A stretch of 25,399 nucleotides of DNA from the NCBI GenBank assembly GCA_958407995.1, contig CATYJU010000028.1:1-25399 (forward strand), read 5' to 3'. The position numbers and the translations under genes are program-made. Under the pieces are notes generated by a model that searched no databases, was not told where the DNA came from, and was given only the letters and a program-made list of their open reading frames with translations. This DNA is from an uncultured Collinsella sp. (lineage in GTDB: Bacteria > Actinomycetota > Coriobacteriia > Coriobacteriales > Coriobacteriaceae). Shown here in pieces: positions 8,599 through 16,597 of the stretch; the stretch's first letter is position 1; each line of letters opens with the position of its first letter.

Positions 8599-9237
8599 GT
8601 GGCAAACGAGAGCAATAAGGAACTGACGAGTGTTTGGACGCCCGCCAACATCGTGACGTGCGTTCGCATCGTCTTTATCCCGGTGTTCATGATCGTGTCG
8701 GCGCTTTCTCACACGAGTGTTGCCGGTACGGATTGGAGCACCTTCGACGGCCCGCTCGCCGCCGCTGCCTTCATTCTGTATGTGATCCTGTCGTGCACCG
8801 ATAAGGTCGACGGTTATCTGGCGCGTTCGCGCAACGAGATCACCGACTTCGGTAAATTCTTGGACCCCATCGCCGATAAGCTGCTCGTGTTCTCGGCCCT
8901 GCTGCTGTTCTTGGATTTTGGTGCGGTGACCGTGTGGTCCGTGTTCATTATCCTGTTCCGTGAGCTTCTGGTGAGCGCCCTTCGCATGGTCGCGAGTGCG
9001 GCCGGTGTGGTCGTTGCGGCCGATAAGCTCGGCAAGTACAAGACGGCAACCACGATGGTCTCCATCTGCGGTTACCTGTGCGTTTTTGCTATGGCCGGCT
9101 TGCACCTTGGCCCGGTGGCGCTGACGCTCGGCATCTACTCGGTGTCGCGCTTCCTGTATGCCGTTGCCGTTGTCTTGACCGTTATCTCGGGCGCCCAGTA
9201 CTTCTGGAACTGCCGCAAGATCGTCTTTTCGGTCTAG
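8599..9237 (+). CDS. pgsA: CDP-diacylglycerol-glycerol-3-phosphate phosphatidyltransferase
   Basis: Makes phosphatidylglycerol phosphate from CDP-diacylglycerol and glycerol-3-phosphate, the committed step to phosphatidylglycerol and cardiolipin, in the membrane. The 212-residue, multi-span protein carries the complete CDP-alcohol phosphatidyltransferase signature: D68, D71-G72, A75-R76, G85, D89, D93. The GTG start is supported by GGAGAG just upstream, and TPANIVTCVRI is a normal PgsA beginning. The pgsA-cinA-recA order is widely kept in Gram-positive bacteria, which favours PgsA over other family members such as PI or PS synthases. Confidence 0.92.
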   Translation: MANESNKELTSVWTPANIVTCVRIVFIPVFMIVSALSHTSVAGTDWSTFDGPLAAAAFILYVILSCTDKVDGYLARSRNEITDFGKFLDPIADKLLVFSALLLFLDFGAVTVWSVFIILFRELLVSALRMVASAAGVVVAADKLGKYKTATTMVSICGYLCVFAMAGLHLGPVALTLGIYSVSRFLYAVAVVLTVISGAQYFWNCRKIVFSV

Positions 9238-9249
9238 GTCCTGGTGGGT

Positions 9250-9780
9250 ATGACGGACTCTTTTGAGCAGATTTTCGCACATAACGAGGAGCTGGCGCGC
9301 GATATCGTCGAGCGCGCGAGCGCTCGGGGCGTGACGGTTTCGACGGCTGAGTCTCTGACGGCGGGTATGATCGCCTCGACGATTGCCGATATCCCAGGCG
9401 CCTCGGCGGTGCTGCGTGGCGGTGCGGTGACCTACTGCGATGAGATTAAGCATCGCGTGCTGGGTGTTGAGCAGGAGACGCTCGACCGCTATACCGCTGT
9501 GTCGCATCAGACCGCGCGCGAGATGGCGTCGGGTTCGCTGGAGCTGTACCAGAGCGTTATTGCAGTGAGCGCAACGGGTTATGCCGGCCCCGGCGGTGGC
9601 ACTGAGGACGATCCGGCGGGCACTTTCTATATTGGCTGGGCGCATCGTTCCGCCGATGGGGGCGTGCCGGTCGTGGACTCCATTCGTTGTCGCTATGAGG
9701 GCGATCGTTCGTGTGTTCGTGCCCATGCGGTCGCGGAGGCACTGGGTCGCATTGTCTGCGTGCTCGATTCTATGGAATAG
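9250..9780 (+). CDS. CinA C-terminal domain protein (nicotinamide-nucleotide amidase type)
   Basis: A stand-alone CinA-C/PncC domain of 176 residues. Members deamidate NMN to nicotinate mononucleotide in NAD salvage. Family motifs are present: STAESLTAG near the N-terminus with the nucleophile Ser, GGAVTYCDEIKHRVLGV, and SATGYAGPGGGTEDDPAGT. The N-terminal molybdopterin-binding-like domain of full CinA is absent, so this matches PncC/YgaD-type short proteins. The start is uncertain: ATG at 9250 or GTG at 9244, both with weak ribosome sites. It is last in the rnj-led gene train, with a hairpin terminator 8 nt after the stop. Confidence 0.9.
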   Translation: MTDSFEQIFAHNEELARDIVERASARGVTVSTAESLTAGMIASTIADIPGASAVLRGGAVTYCDEIKHRVLGVEQETLDRYTAVSHQTAREMASGSLELYQSVIAVSATGYAGPGGGTEDDPAGTFYIGWAHRSADGGVPVVDSIRCRYEGDRSCVRAHAVAEALGRIVCVLDSME

Positions 9781-9787
9781 ACGTGTT

Positions 9788-9811
9788 TTAAGGGGCCTCC
9801 GGGCCCCTTAA
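9788..9811 (+). terminator. Hairpin terminator after the cinA-type gene
   Basis: TTAAGGGGCC (9788-9797) and GGCCCCTTAA (9802-9811) form a perfect 10-bp stem with loop TCCG. The T-run is short (TTAATTG), so ending may be partial. It separates the rnj-to-cinA gene train from recA. Confidence 0.75.
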
Positions 9812-9885
9812 TTGTGGAGATAGGGACCTCCGGCGAATTTTATCTTTGTGCAGGTAGTTGTCGTATTTTTCCTCGCCATGATTTT

Positions 9886-9946
9886 TTTGGTTCGCCTGCG
9901 GTCAAGCATTTGGTCAGTGTTTGGTCGGCGTTTGGTTGGGTTTTGG
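9886..9946 (+). repeat. TTTGG repeats at 11-nt spacing upstream of recA
   Basis: TTTGG occurs at 9909, 9920, 9931 and 9942, exactly 11 nt apart, mostly followed by TC or TT, with another at 9886 (23 nt before). The spacing is close to one DNA turn, so all copies face the same side. They lie just upstream of the recA promoter. Binding of a regulator or DNA bending is possible, but no known site is recognised. Confidence 0.55.
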
Positions 9947-9978
9947 AAAGACCGCCTGCATATGATTGGCCTGAACGG

Positions 9979-10007
9979 TTGACCACGAACAGCCGTTCGT
10001 TTATTAT
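9979..10007 (+). promoter_or_regulatory. recA promoter with LexA (SOS) box in the spacer
   Basis: TTGACC (9979-9984) and TATTAT (10002-10007) are 17 nt apart. The spacer holds the palindrome CGAACAGCCGTTCG (9986-9999), matching the GAAC-N4-GTTC core of the Gram-positive and actinobacterial LexA box. LexA bound here would block RNA polymerase. The same layout is seen at the LysM gene promoter beside lexA in this window. The transcript would have a leader of about 25 nt. Confidence 0.88.
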
Positions 10008-10037
10008 CGATGCAGGTTGTTAAGAGGAGGGCTATTC

Positions 10038-11186
10038 ATGGCCAAGAATTCAGGTCCCGTACGTACCGTTCATGCTCGCACGACGGGTAAAGAGCGCGAT
10101 GAGATGATCGCCACCACCAAGGCCGAGATCGAGAAGAAATTCGGCCAGGGTTCCATCATGAGGTACGGCGACGGTGGTCCCGAGCTCGAGGTCGAGGCCA
10201 TTCCCACGGGCGCCCTGGCCCTCGATGCCGCGCTGGGTATCGGCGGCGTGCCGCGCGGCCGTATCGTCGAGATTTACGGTCCTGAGTCCTCCGGTAAGAC
10301 GACGCTTTCGCTCGAGATCCTGGCCGAGGCCCAGGCAATGGGTGGCGTTGTGGCATTTATCGATGCCGAGCACGCGCTTGATCCCACGTATGCCGCGCGC
10401 ATCGGCGTGGATATCGACGAGGTGCTCATTTCCCAGCCCGATACGGGCGAGCAGGCGCTCGAGATTGTTGACATGCTCGTGCGTTCCGGCGCCATCGATG
10501 CCATCGTCGTCGACTCCGTCGCCGCGCTGACCCCGCGTGCCGAGATCGAGGGAGAAATCGGCGATACTACGGTCGGTCTTCAGGCTCGCCTGATGAGCCA
10601 GGCGCTCCGCAAGCTCGCCGGCTCGCTGTCCAAGTCCAACACGACGTGCATTTTCATTAACCAGCTGCGTGAGAAGATCGGCGTCATGTTCGGCAACCCC
10701 GAGACTACGACGGGCGGCCGCGCCCTTAAGTTCTTTTCTTCGGTGCGTATCGACATTCGCCGTATCGACAGCATAAAGCTTAAGGACGAGGTTATCGGTA
10801 ACCGCGTGCGCGCCAAGGTCGTTAAGAACAAGGTGGCAGCTCCGTTCCGTTCTGCTGAGTTCGACATCATGTACGGTACGGGCATCTCTAAGGAGGGCTC
10901 GATTCTGGACATGGCTGTCGAGTGCGGCATCTGCAAGAAGATGGGCTCCTGGTTTGCCTATGGCGAGGACAAGCTCGGCAACGGTCGCGAGGCCGCCAAG
11001 GCGTTCCTGCGCGAACACCCCGATTGCGCTGACGAGATTGAGCATAAGGTCCGCCTTGCCTGCGGACTTGAGTTTGATGACGATGCTCCGTCCGAGGTCG
11101 AGCTGACCGATCAGCCTGCGCCTGAGGAGTTTGACGAGCTTTACGCCATCGATGGTTCCGCCATGCTCGATGATGACGACGAGTAG
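10038..11186 (+). CDS. recA: Recombinase RecA
   Basis: RecA forms ATP-dependent filaments on single-stranded DNA, performs strand exchange and triggers LexA self-cleavage. The 382-residue product has Walker A GPESSGKT (81-88), the VVDSVAAL Walker B strand, loop L1/L2 sequences including GNPETTTGGRALKF, and FINQLREKIGVMFG. The C-terminal tail is very acidic (ends DDDDE), as in many RecA proteins, where it tempers activity. ATG at 10038 is chosen because AAGAGGAGG (10022-10030) lies 7 nt upstream; the in-frame TTG at 10017 has no such site. Transcription is SOS-controlled by the box at 9986-9999. recX follows after 11 nt. Confidence 0.98.
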   Translation: MAKNSGPVRTVHARTTGKERDEMIATTKAEIEKKFGQGSIMRYGDGGPELEVEAIPTGALALDAALGIGGVPRGRIVEIYGPESSGKTTLSLEILAEAQAMGGVVAFIDAEHALDPTYAARIGVDIDEVLISQPDTGEQALEIVDMLVRSGAIDAIVVDSVAALTPRAEIEGEIGDTTVGLQARLMSQALRKLAGSLSKSNTTCIFINQLREKIGVMFGNPETTTGGRALKFFSSVRIDIRRIDSIKLKDEVIGNRVRAKVVKNKVAAPFRSAEFDIMYGTGISKEGSILDMAVECGICKKMGSWFAYGEDKLGNGREAAKAFLREHPDCADEIEHKVRLACGLEFDDDAPSEVELTDQPAPEEFDELYAIDGSAMLDDDDE

Positions 11187-11197
11187 CGGTTACGCTC

Positions 11198-11890
11198 ATG
11201 TCGTATACGGTGACCGAGGCCACGGTCGTCTTTCCCGATAAGAAGGCGGCCTCCTCGTTCTCGAGCGGGTATGCGTCCAAAAAGCCTTGCGCACATATCG
11301 ATTGTGAGCTTGAGGGCGGTTTTGAGCGGTCCATTTGGATTCCCGTGCGGGTTGCGCGCCTGTATGTCAAAAATCGCCCCGACCTGCCCTGCGATTGGGA
11401 TAACTTTCGTGAGGCGGTACAGCTCATCGAGCGTAAATGTGCGCTTACCATGGTGACCGAGATGTTATCGCGCCGCGACCATGCGACGGGTGAGGTCCGT
11501 GACAAGCTGGCTCGCTACGGCTTTCACCAGCCCGCGATCGATTTCGCCGTCGAGCGCGCCACCGAGTATCACTTTTTAGACGAGAACCGCTTTTGCTCGT
11601 ACTTTATCGAGGAGCGCAAGCGGCGCGGTTGGGGACAGCGCAAAATCGAGACCGAGCTCAAGCGCCGTCATGTCGTGCTCGATGACATTCCCGGTTATCC
11701 CGAGGATTATTTTGCCGTCGAAGACGATTTGGCGCGTGCGTCAGCCCTGCTCGCCAAGCGGCGTGTTCCAGAGACGCGCGGATTCGAAAAACTGGTTCGG
11801 TTTTTGATGGGTAAGGGCTTCTCGTATCACATCGCCGCCGATGCCGTTAAGGCACGTCTCGATGCCGAATGCGAGGAATGTGCGCTTTAG
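11198..11890 (+). CDS. recX: RecA regulator RecX
   Basis: RecX binds RecA filaments and limits their growth and activity. The 230-residue product has the helical RecX repeats from about residue 85: LSRRDHATGEVRDKLARYGF, VERATEYHFLDENRFCSYFI and ERKRRGWGQRKIETELKRR, then a third, more diverged unit to the end (VRFLMGKGFSYHIAADAVK). The first ~85 residues are poorly conserved. Its place 11 nt after recA, without a promoter or terminator between, is the classic recA-recX arrangement and implies SOS co-expression. The ribosome site is weak, which may keep RecX below RecA. Confidence 0.88.
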   Translation: MSYTVTEATVVFPDKKAASSFSSGYASKKPCAHIDCELEGGFERSIWIPVRVARLYVKNRPDLPCDWDNFREAVQLIERKCALTMVTEMLSRRDHATGEVRDKLARYGFHQPAIDFAVERATEYHFLDENRFCSYFIEERKRRGWGQRKIETELKRRHVVLDDIPGYPEDYFAVEDDLARASALLAKRRVPETRGFEKLVRFLMGKGFSYHIAADAVKARLDAECEECAL

Positions 11891-11952
11891 GCGTATGCGT
11901 TTTGTGGTCCTGCCGTTCACCGCGTTTTAGCCGCCGTACTGGGGCCATTTAT

Positions 11953-11981
11953 TTGACAGTTGTTGTGGTTCAACGTACGAT
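11953..11981 (+). promoter_or_regulatory. Predicted promoter of rny
   Basis: TTGACA (11953-11958), 17 nt, TACGAT (11976-11981) is a near-consensus housekeeping sigma promoter on the + strand, 60 nt after recX. It implies that rny and the genes after it are expressed apart from the recA-recX SOS unit, with a leader of roughly 160 nt. Confidence 0.8.
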
Positions 11982-12010
11982 AAACACTGTCATTTGCTTT
12001 GTGATATGTG

Positions 12011-12112
12011 CTCATCTGTGATGAGTTTGTTTATATGTTTATCTGTATCCGACCCGCATAAGCTGCGCCCATATTACTCAAATGTCGCGAGCCGTTCGTA
12101 AGGACGGTTCGC
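12011..12112 (+). promoter_or_regulatory. Structured rny 5' leader with two hairpins
   Basis: Two stems lie between the predicted promoter and the rny ribosome site. One is CTCATC (12011-12016) with GATGAG (12020-12025), followed by TTTGTTTAT. The other is GCGAGCCGT (12087-12095) with ACGGTTCGC (12104-12112), a 9-bp stem including one G:U, followed by TTTGTTGTGT. Either could act as an attenuator or protect the transcript end. A role in rny self-control is a guess. Confidence 0.45.
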
Positions 12113-12147
12113 TTTGTTGTGTAACGAATCCATAAAAAGGAGTGAGC

Positions 12148-13698
12148 ATGCCTATCATTGCAGCGCTCGTTGGCATCGTTTTGGGTGCCGTCGCCGCCAT
12201 TGCCTACATGCGCACCGCCAAGCAGGGTAGTCTTCACGAGGCCGACGAAAAGATTCAGTCGGCACACGCACAGGCTGAGTCCCTGATCGGTGATGCTAAG
12301 CGTCAGGCTGAGACCCTCAAAAAAGAGGCTCTGCTCGAGGCTAAAGAGGAGATCATCAAGAACAAGCAGGCCGCCGAGGCCGAGGACAAGCAGCGTAAGA
12401 GCGAGATTCGTACGCTCGAGAACCGCGTGATGCAGCGCGAGGAATCCCTCGATCGCCGCAATGATGCTCTCGACAAGCGCGAGCATCAGCTGTCCAGCCA
12501 GGCCGGTCAGGTCGAGAAGCGCTCCCGCGAGCTCGAGGAGCTTTGCGCGAAGCAGACCTCCGAGCTCGAGCGCATCGCCGACCTGACCCGCGAGGACGCC
12601 CACAAGGAGCTTCTCGATAAGGTTCGCGGCGAGGTCACCCACGAGGCCGCCACGATCATTCGCGAGTCCGAGCAGCAGGTTCGCGCCGAGTGCCACAAGA
12701 CCGCCCAGGAGATTCTGTCCTTGGCGATTCAGCGCTGTGCCGCCGACCACACTGCCGAGGTCACCGTTACCTCCGTGCACATTCCCTCTGATGACCTCAA
12801 GGGCCGTATCATCGGTCGCGAGGGTCGCAACATCCGGACCTTCGAGCAGGTTTCCGGCGTCAACCTCGTGATCGACGACACGCCCGAGACCGTCGTTCTT
12901 TCGAGCTTCGACCCGGTCCGTCGTGAGACCGCCCGTGTTGCCCTCGAGAACCTCATCGCCGACGGCCGTATTCACCCCGCCCGCATCGAGGAGATGTATC
13001 ACAAGGCTGCCGACCTGGTTCAGCAACGCGTGCGCGAGGCTGGCGAGCAGGCTGCCTTCGATACCGGCATTCACGACCTGCACCCCGAGATCGTCAAGAC
13101 CCTTGGTGCCCTGCGCTACCGTACTTCGTTTGGTCAGAACGTGCTTCAGCACTCCCTCGAGGTCTCTGACCTGTGCGGCGTGATGGCTTCCGAGCTTGGC
13201 CTGGACGTTGTGACCGCCAAGCGCGCCGGCCTGCTGCACGACCTGGGCAAGGCAATCGACCATGACGTCGAGGGCCCGCATGCCGTCATCGGCGCCGAGC
13301 TTGCCCGCCGTTATGGCGAGAAGCCCGTTATCGTCCATGCTATCGAGGCTCACCATGCCGATGTCGACCCCAACACGGTGCTCGATGTCCTGGTACAGGC
13401 CGCCGATGCTGTCTCTGCCTCTCGCCCCGGTGCCCGTCGCGAGTCTGCCGAGAACTACATCAAGCGTCTTGAGAAGCTCGAGGAGATTGCCAACTCCCAT
13501 GACGGCGTCGAGCGTACCTATGCCATGCAGGCTGGTCGCGAGGTCCACGTCATGGTTCAGCCGGACAAGATCTCCGATGCCCAGTCCACGGTCCTGGCTC
13601 ACGATATCGCCCATCAGATCGAGGAAGAGATGGAGTATCCCGGTCAGGTGCGCGTCGTCGTGATTCGCGAGAGCCGCGCTGTCGATATCGCTAAATAA
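12148..13698 (+). CDS. rny: Ribonuclease Y
   Basis: RNase Y is the membrane-bound endonuclease that starts mRNA decay in many Gram-positive bacteria. The 516-residue product starts with one membrane helix (about 2-21). A long Gln/Glu/Lys/Arg-rich coiled coil runs to about 170. A KH RNA-binding domain follows (GRIIGREGRNI at 219-229), then an HD metal-dependent phosphodiesterase domain with H364-D365 in LLHDLGKAIDH. ATG at 12148 is chosen over GTG at 12142 because AAGGAG (12137-12142) would overlap the latter. One base separates it from the ATPase gene. Most mycobacteria and streptomycetes use RNase E instead, so RNase Y here supports a coriobacterial origin. Confidence 0.97.
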   Translation: MPIIAALVGIVLGAVAAIAYMRTAKQGSLHEADEKIQSAHAQAESLIGDAKRQAETLKKEALLEAKEEIIKNKQAAEAEDKQRKSEIRTLENRVMQREESLDRRNDALDKREHQLSSQAGQVEKRSRELEELCAKQTSELERIADLTREDAHKELLDKVRGEVTHEAATIIRESEQQVRAECHKTAQEILSLAIQRCAADHTAEVTVTSVHIPSDDLKGRIIGREGRNIRTFEQVSGVNLVIDDTPETVVLSSFDPVRRETARVALENLIADGRIHPARIEEMYHKAADLVQQRVREAGEQAAFDTGIHDLHPEIVKTLGALRYRTSFGQNVLQHSLEVSDLCGVMASELGLDVVTAKRAGLLHDLGKAIDHDVEGPHAVIGAELARRYGEKPVIVHAIEAHHADVDPNTVLDVLVQAADAVSASRPGARRESAENYIKRLEKLEEIANSHDGVERTYAMQAGREVHVMVQPDKISDAQSTVLAHDIAHQIEEEMEYPGQVRVVVIRESRAVDIAK

Positions 13699-13699
13699 C

Positions 13700-14785
13700 A
13701 TGAGCGACGCGAACGAGCTCATCTCATTTATCGCGTCGATGTCGGGGGAGGGCAACCTTCGCGTCGAGGAGAACCTTGGCGAGGGGTATGTCCGCCTCCG
13801 CGTTTCGGAGGCCGAGCGGCGCCAGGCAAAACACGACATTCAGCATGTCGAGGATATCGTCATCGAAATGCTCCGTAATGCTCGCGATGCCGGCGCCGAC
13901 AAGGTCTATCTCGCCACGACCAAGGAAGATGGCGTCCGCACGCTTGTCTTTCTGGATAACGGTTCGGGCGTTCCGCAGGATATGCAAGAGCGAATCTTCG
14001 ATGCCCGCGTTACCTCCAAGCTCGAGAGCATGAAGATGGACCGTTGGGGCGTTCACGGTCGTGGCATGGCATTGTTTTCGATCAAGCAGAACACCGACGA
14101 GGCCCGTGTGGTCACGTCCGGCGTCGATCTTGGTTCAGCCTTTAAGGTGAGCGTTGCAGCCGACCGCCTCAGTGAGCGTGCCGATCAGTCCAGCTGGCCC
14201 CAGGCCGTCAAGGATGAGGACGGACGTTATGTCTGTGCTCGCGGCCCGCATAATATTATTCGCGCTGCCTGTGAGTTTGCGCTCGAGGAGCTGCGTGGTT
14301 GCGATGTCTATCTTGGTTCTCCGTCTGAGATTGCCGCGACCCTTTATGCTCAGGCGTCAAGTCGGCTCGATACGTCTCGTCTCCTGTTTATTGATGACGA
14401 GAGCGAGCTTCCGGTTGTCGATCGTTTAGGCCTTGCCTCTGATGCCGAGGACTTTATTCGTATCTGCTCGGGTTTGGGTCTTGAGATGTCCGAGCGCACG
14501 GCACATCGCATTTTGGCAGGGCAGATTAAGCCCGTTCGCGGTGTGACCGCGCGTCTGCTGCGCGAGCGTGATTCGTCCTCGCATGCGCCGGCTCCTGTCG
14601 ATCTCGCGAAGGATCGTCGCGGGCTTCGTATTGCCAAGGATGACATGGCACAGTTTTCGCGTGCTGTGGAGCGCGACTTTAATGACCTTGCCGCTCGGTA
14701 CTATCTCAACCTTTGCGGCGACCCAAAGATTCGCGTTTCGCGTGATCGAATCACTGTGACCTTCGATCTTGCCAAAGAGGAATAG
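13700..14785 (+). CDS. GHKL-type ATP-binding protein between rny and spoVS
   Basis: A 361-residue protein with a Bergerat (GHKL) ATPase fold like MutL, Hsp90 and histidine kinases. The N box has E56, N60 and D63 (IEMLRNARDAGA). The G1 box is D86-N-G-S-G90. The G2 box is WGVHGRGMALFSIK (116-129), the loop closing over ATP. There is no histidine-phosphorylation domain, receiver or membrane span. The C-terminal ~190 residues (about 170-361) are not recognised. It starts 1 nt after rny and its ribosome site is poor, suggesting coupling to rny translation. spoVS follows. In Bacillus the gene at this place is ymdB, an unrelated phosphodiesterase. Function unknown; the ATP site is clear. Confidence 0.82.
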   Translation: MSDANELISFIASMSGEGNLRVEENLGEGYVRLRVSEAERRQAKHDIQHVEDIVIEMLRNARDAGADKVYLATTKEDGVRTLVFLDNGSGVPQDMQERIFDARVTSKLESMKMDRWGVHGRGMALFSIKQNTDEARVVTSGVDLGSAFKVSVAADRLSERADQSSWPQAVKDEDGRYVCARGPHNIIRAACEFALEELRGCDVYLGSPSEIAATLYAQASSRLDTSRLLFIDDESELPVVDRLGLASDAEDFIRICSGLGLEMSERTAHRILAGQIKPVRGVTARLLRERDSSSHAPAPVDLAKDRRGLRIAKDDMAQFSRAVERDFNDLAARYYLNLCGDPKIRVSRDRITVTFDLAKEE

Positions 14786-14791
14786 TGCCTT

Positions 14792-14813
14792 TACCGAGTC
14801 CACTCGGTACGAT
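14792..14813 (+). promoter_or_regulatory. Palindrome and possible -10 upstream of spoVS
   Basis: TACCGAGT (14792-14799), CC, ACTCGGTA (14802-14809) is a perfect 8-bp inverted repeat. Its end overlaps TACGAT (14808-14813), the same -10 hexamer as at the rny promoter, but no good -35 lies 16-18 nt upstream. This fits an operator, possibly for an activator, or a short hairpin between the ATPase gene and spoVS. No T-run follows, so it is not a terminator. Confidence 0.45.
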
Positions 14814-14859
14814 ACAGTTATTGCAGTTAAAACGTACTTTTAAACGCAGGAGTTTCTTC

Positions 14860-15177
14860 ATGGATTGCCTGAAGGTATCAAGCAAATCATCGCCCGCGTC
14901 CGTTGCCGGCGCCATCGCCGGCATGGTCAAGGATGGTGTACCCGTCAACATCCAGTGTGTCGGTGCCGGTGCTGTCAACCAGGCCATTAAGGCCGTTGCT
15001 ATCGCGCGCGGTTTTTTGATTCCAACCGGTTTTGATATTTCCTGTGCGCCCGTGTTCTCCGACATCCTCATTAACGGGGAGTCGCGCACGGCTATCCGCC
15101 TTTCTATCTACGTTCACCAGATCAATCGAGCCGCTATGGATAACGTCGTCATGGATGATGTTAAGCCTGTGGCATAG
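14860..15177 (+). CDS. spoVS: Stage V sporulation protein S family protein
   Basis: SpoVS is a small, highly conserved protein (about 86-90 residues) needed for spore coat and septation control in Bacillus but also found in many bacteria that do not sporulate. This 105-residue copy keeps the family core, LKVSSKSSPASVAGAIAG, VNIQCVGAGAVNQAIKAVAIARG and ISCAPVFSDILINGESRTAIRL, and adds about 17 residues at the C-terminus. CAGGAG (14847-14852) is 7 nt before the ATG. The gene lies between the ATPase gene and miaB, as spoVS lies between the rny-ymdB pair and miaB in Bacillus. Biochemical role unknown; sporulation is unlikely in this lineage. Confidence 0.93.
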   Translation: MDCLKVSSKSSPASVAGAIAGMVKDGVPVNIQCVGAGAVNQAIKAVAIARGFLIPTGFDISCAPVFSDILINGESRTAIRLSIYVHQINRAAMDNVVMDDVKPVA

Positions 15178-15226
15178 CTTCTGCTTGCCTCGATTCGCCT
15201 CCCTTCCATCGTTAGGACTTATGCAC

Positions 15227-16597
15227 ATGGACCAGCGTTCCGTACGCGATATTCTTGCCGGTAAAACCTACTTTATCCGCACCTTTGGCTGCCAGATGAA
15301 TCAGCACGATTCCGAGCGCGTGAGCGGTCTGCTTGATTCGTATGGCTGTCTCATGGCGCTCGATCCCGCGCATGCCGATATCGTTGTCTTCATGACATGC
15401 TGTGTGCGTGAGGCCGCCGATACTCGCCTGTACGGTCAGTGCAATTCCTGCAAAAGCCTGCCGCCTTCGCCTTCGGGCAAGCGTGTGGTTGCCGTGGGCG
15501 GCTGCATTGCGCAGCGTGATGGCGAGGGCCTGCTCATCAACGTCGATAACGTCAATGTCATCTTTGGCACGCATTCTATCGCACATGTGGCCGAGCTCAT
15601 TGCCGAGGCGTTCCTTGACGGCAAGCGTCATATCCGCACCAATGAGCATGAGGATACGGATGCCATGAGCATGCCGTGGCATCGCGAGACCCAGTATCAC
15701 GCCTGGGTGCCCATCATGACGGGCTGCAATAATTTCTGCACCTATTGCATCGTGCCGTACGTGCGCGGTCGCGAAAAGAGCCGCCCCTTCGAGGAGATTG
15801 TCGACGAGGTGACCGGTTTGGTGCGCCAGGGCGTGCGTGAGATTACGCTGCTGGGCCAAAACGTTAACTCATATGGTCGCGATCTGTTTGGCAAGCCGCG
15901 TTTTGCCGATTTGCTGCGTGCCGTGGGCGATACGGGTGTGGAGCGCATCTTCTTTACGTCTTCGCATCCCAAGGATCTGCTGCCCGAGACCATCGACGCC
16001 ATGGCCGAGACGCCTGCTGTTATGCCGCAGCTGCACCTGGCCGTCCAGTCAGGTTCGACGCGGATCCTCAAAGAGATGAATCGCCGTTATACACGCGAGG
16101 ACTATCTGGGCCTGGTCGATCGCATTCGCAACCGCATGCCCGATATCGCGCTCTCGACTGACATTATCGTTGGCTTCCCGGGCGAGACTGAAGAAGACTT
16201 TGAGCAGACGCTTTCACTTGCCGAGACGGTCCGCTATGCCCAGGCCTATACCTTCATCTATTCCAAGCGCGCCGGTACCCCGGCCGCAGAGATTGACGAT
16301 CCTACTCCGCATGAGGTTATTCTCGGGCGTTTCAACCGCCTGGTTAAGGTTATCGAGACCACGGCACATGAGTATAACCAGGGTGAACTTCATACTGTGG
16401 TTCCGGCGCTCATTGAGGGAACGAGTAAAAAGAACGACGCGGTCCTGCTGGGCAAGAGTCCCAAGAATCAGACCGTGCATGCGCCTATCCCCGAGGGTTA
16501 CAGCATCGATCAGCTTGTTGGCAAGATCGTTGATGTTGACGTTGACGTTGCCAAGACCTGGTATTTGTCCGGCTCCGTTGTGGGCGAGCCGCGCTAA
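15227..16597 (+). CDS. miaB: tRNA-2-methylthio-N6-dimethylallyladenosine synthase MiaB
   Basis: MiaB adds the methylthio group at C2 of i6A37 in tRNAs reading UNN codons, after MiaA has made i6A. The product is 456 residues. The N-terminal domain has GCQMN with C22, the TCC motif with C58, and C93 for the auxiliary cluster. The radical-SAM motif has C167, C171 and C174 in CNNFCTYC. A C-terminal TRAM domain covers about 375-450. Two ATGs are possible, 15221 and 15227; the AGGA at 15214-15217 suits 15227 better. The stop overlaps the miaA start (TAATG), so the two enzymes acting in sequence are translationally coupled. Confidence 0.95.
   Translation: MDQRSVRDILAGKTYFIRTFGCQMNQHDSERVSGLLDSYGCLMALDPAHADIVVFMTCCVREAADTRLYGQCNSCKSLPPSPSGKRVVAVGGCIAQRDGEGLLINVDNVNVIFGTHSIAHVAELIAEAFLDGKRHIRTNEHEDTDAMSMPWHRETQYHAWVPIMTGCNNFCTYCIVPYVRGREKSRPFEEIVDEVTGLVRQGVREITLLGQNVNSYGRDLFGKPRFADLLRAVGDTGVERIFFTSSHPKDLLPETIDAMAETPAVMPQLHLAVQSGSTRILKEMNRRYTREDYLGLVDRIRNRMPDIALSTDIIVGFPGETEEDFEQTLSLAETVRYAQAYTFIYSKRAGTPAAEIDDPTPHEVILGRFNRLVKVIETTAHEYNQGELHTVVPALIEGTSKKNDAVLLGKSPKNQTVHAPIPEGYSIDQLVGKIVDVDVDVAKTWYLSGSVVGEPR

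Noticed and set aside
7747..9726. Reverse-strand open frame of 659 codons opposite rimO, pgsA and cinA
   Set aside because: It spans three well-supported forward genes and is His/Arg/Asp-rich nonsense typical of antisense translation of GC-rich genes.
12142..12147. GTG start for rny
   Set aside because: It would overlap its own Shine-Dalgarno sequence; ATG at 12148 has proper spacing.
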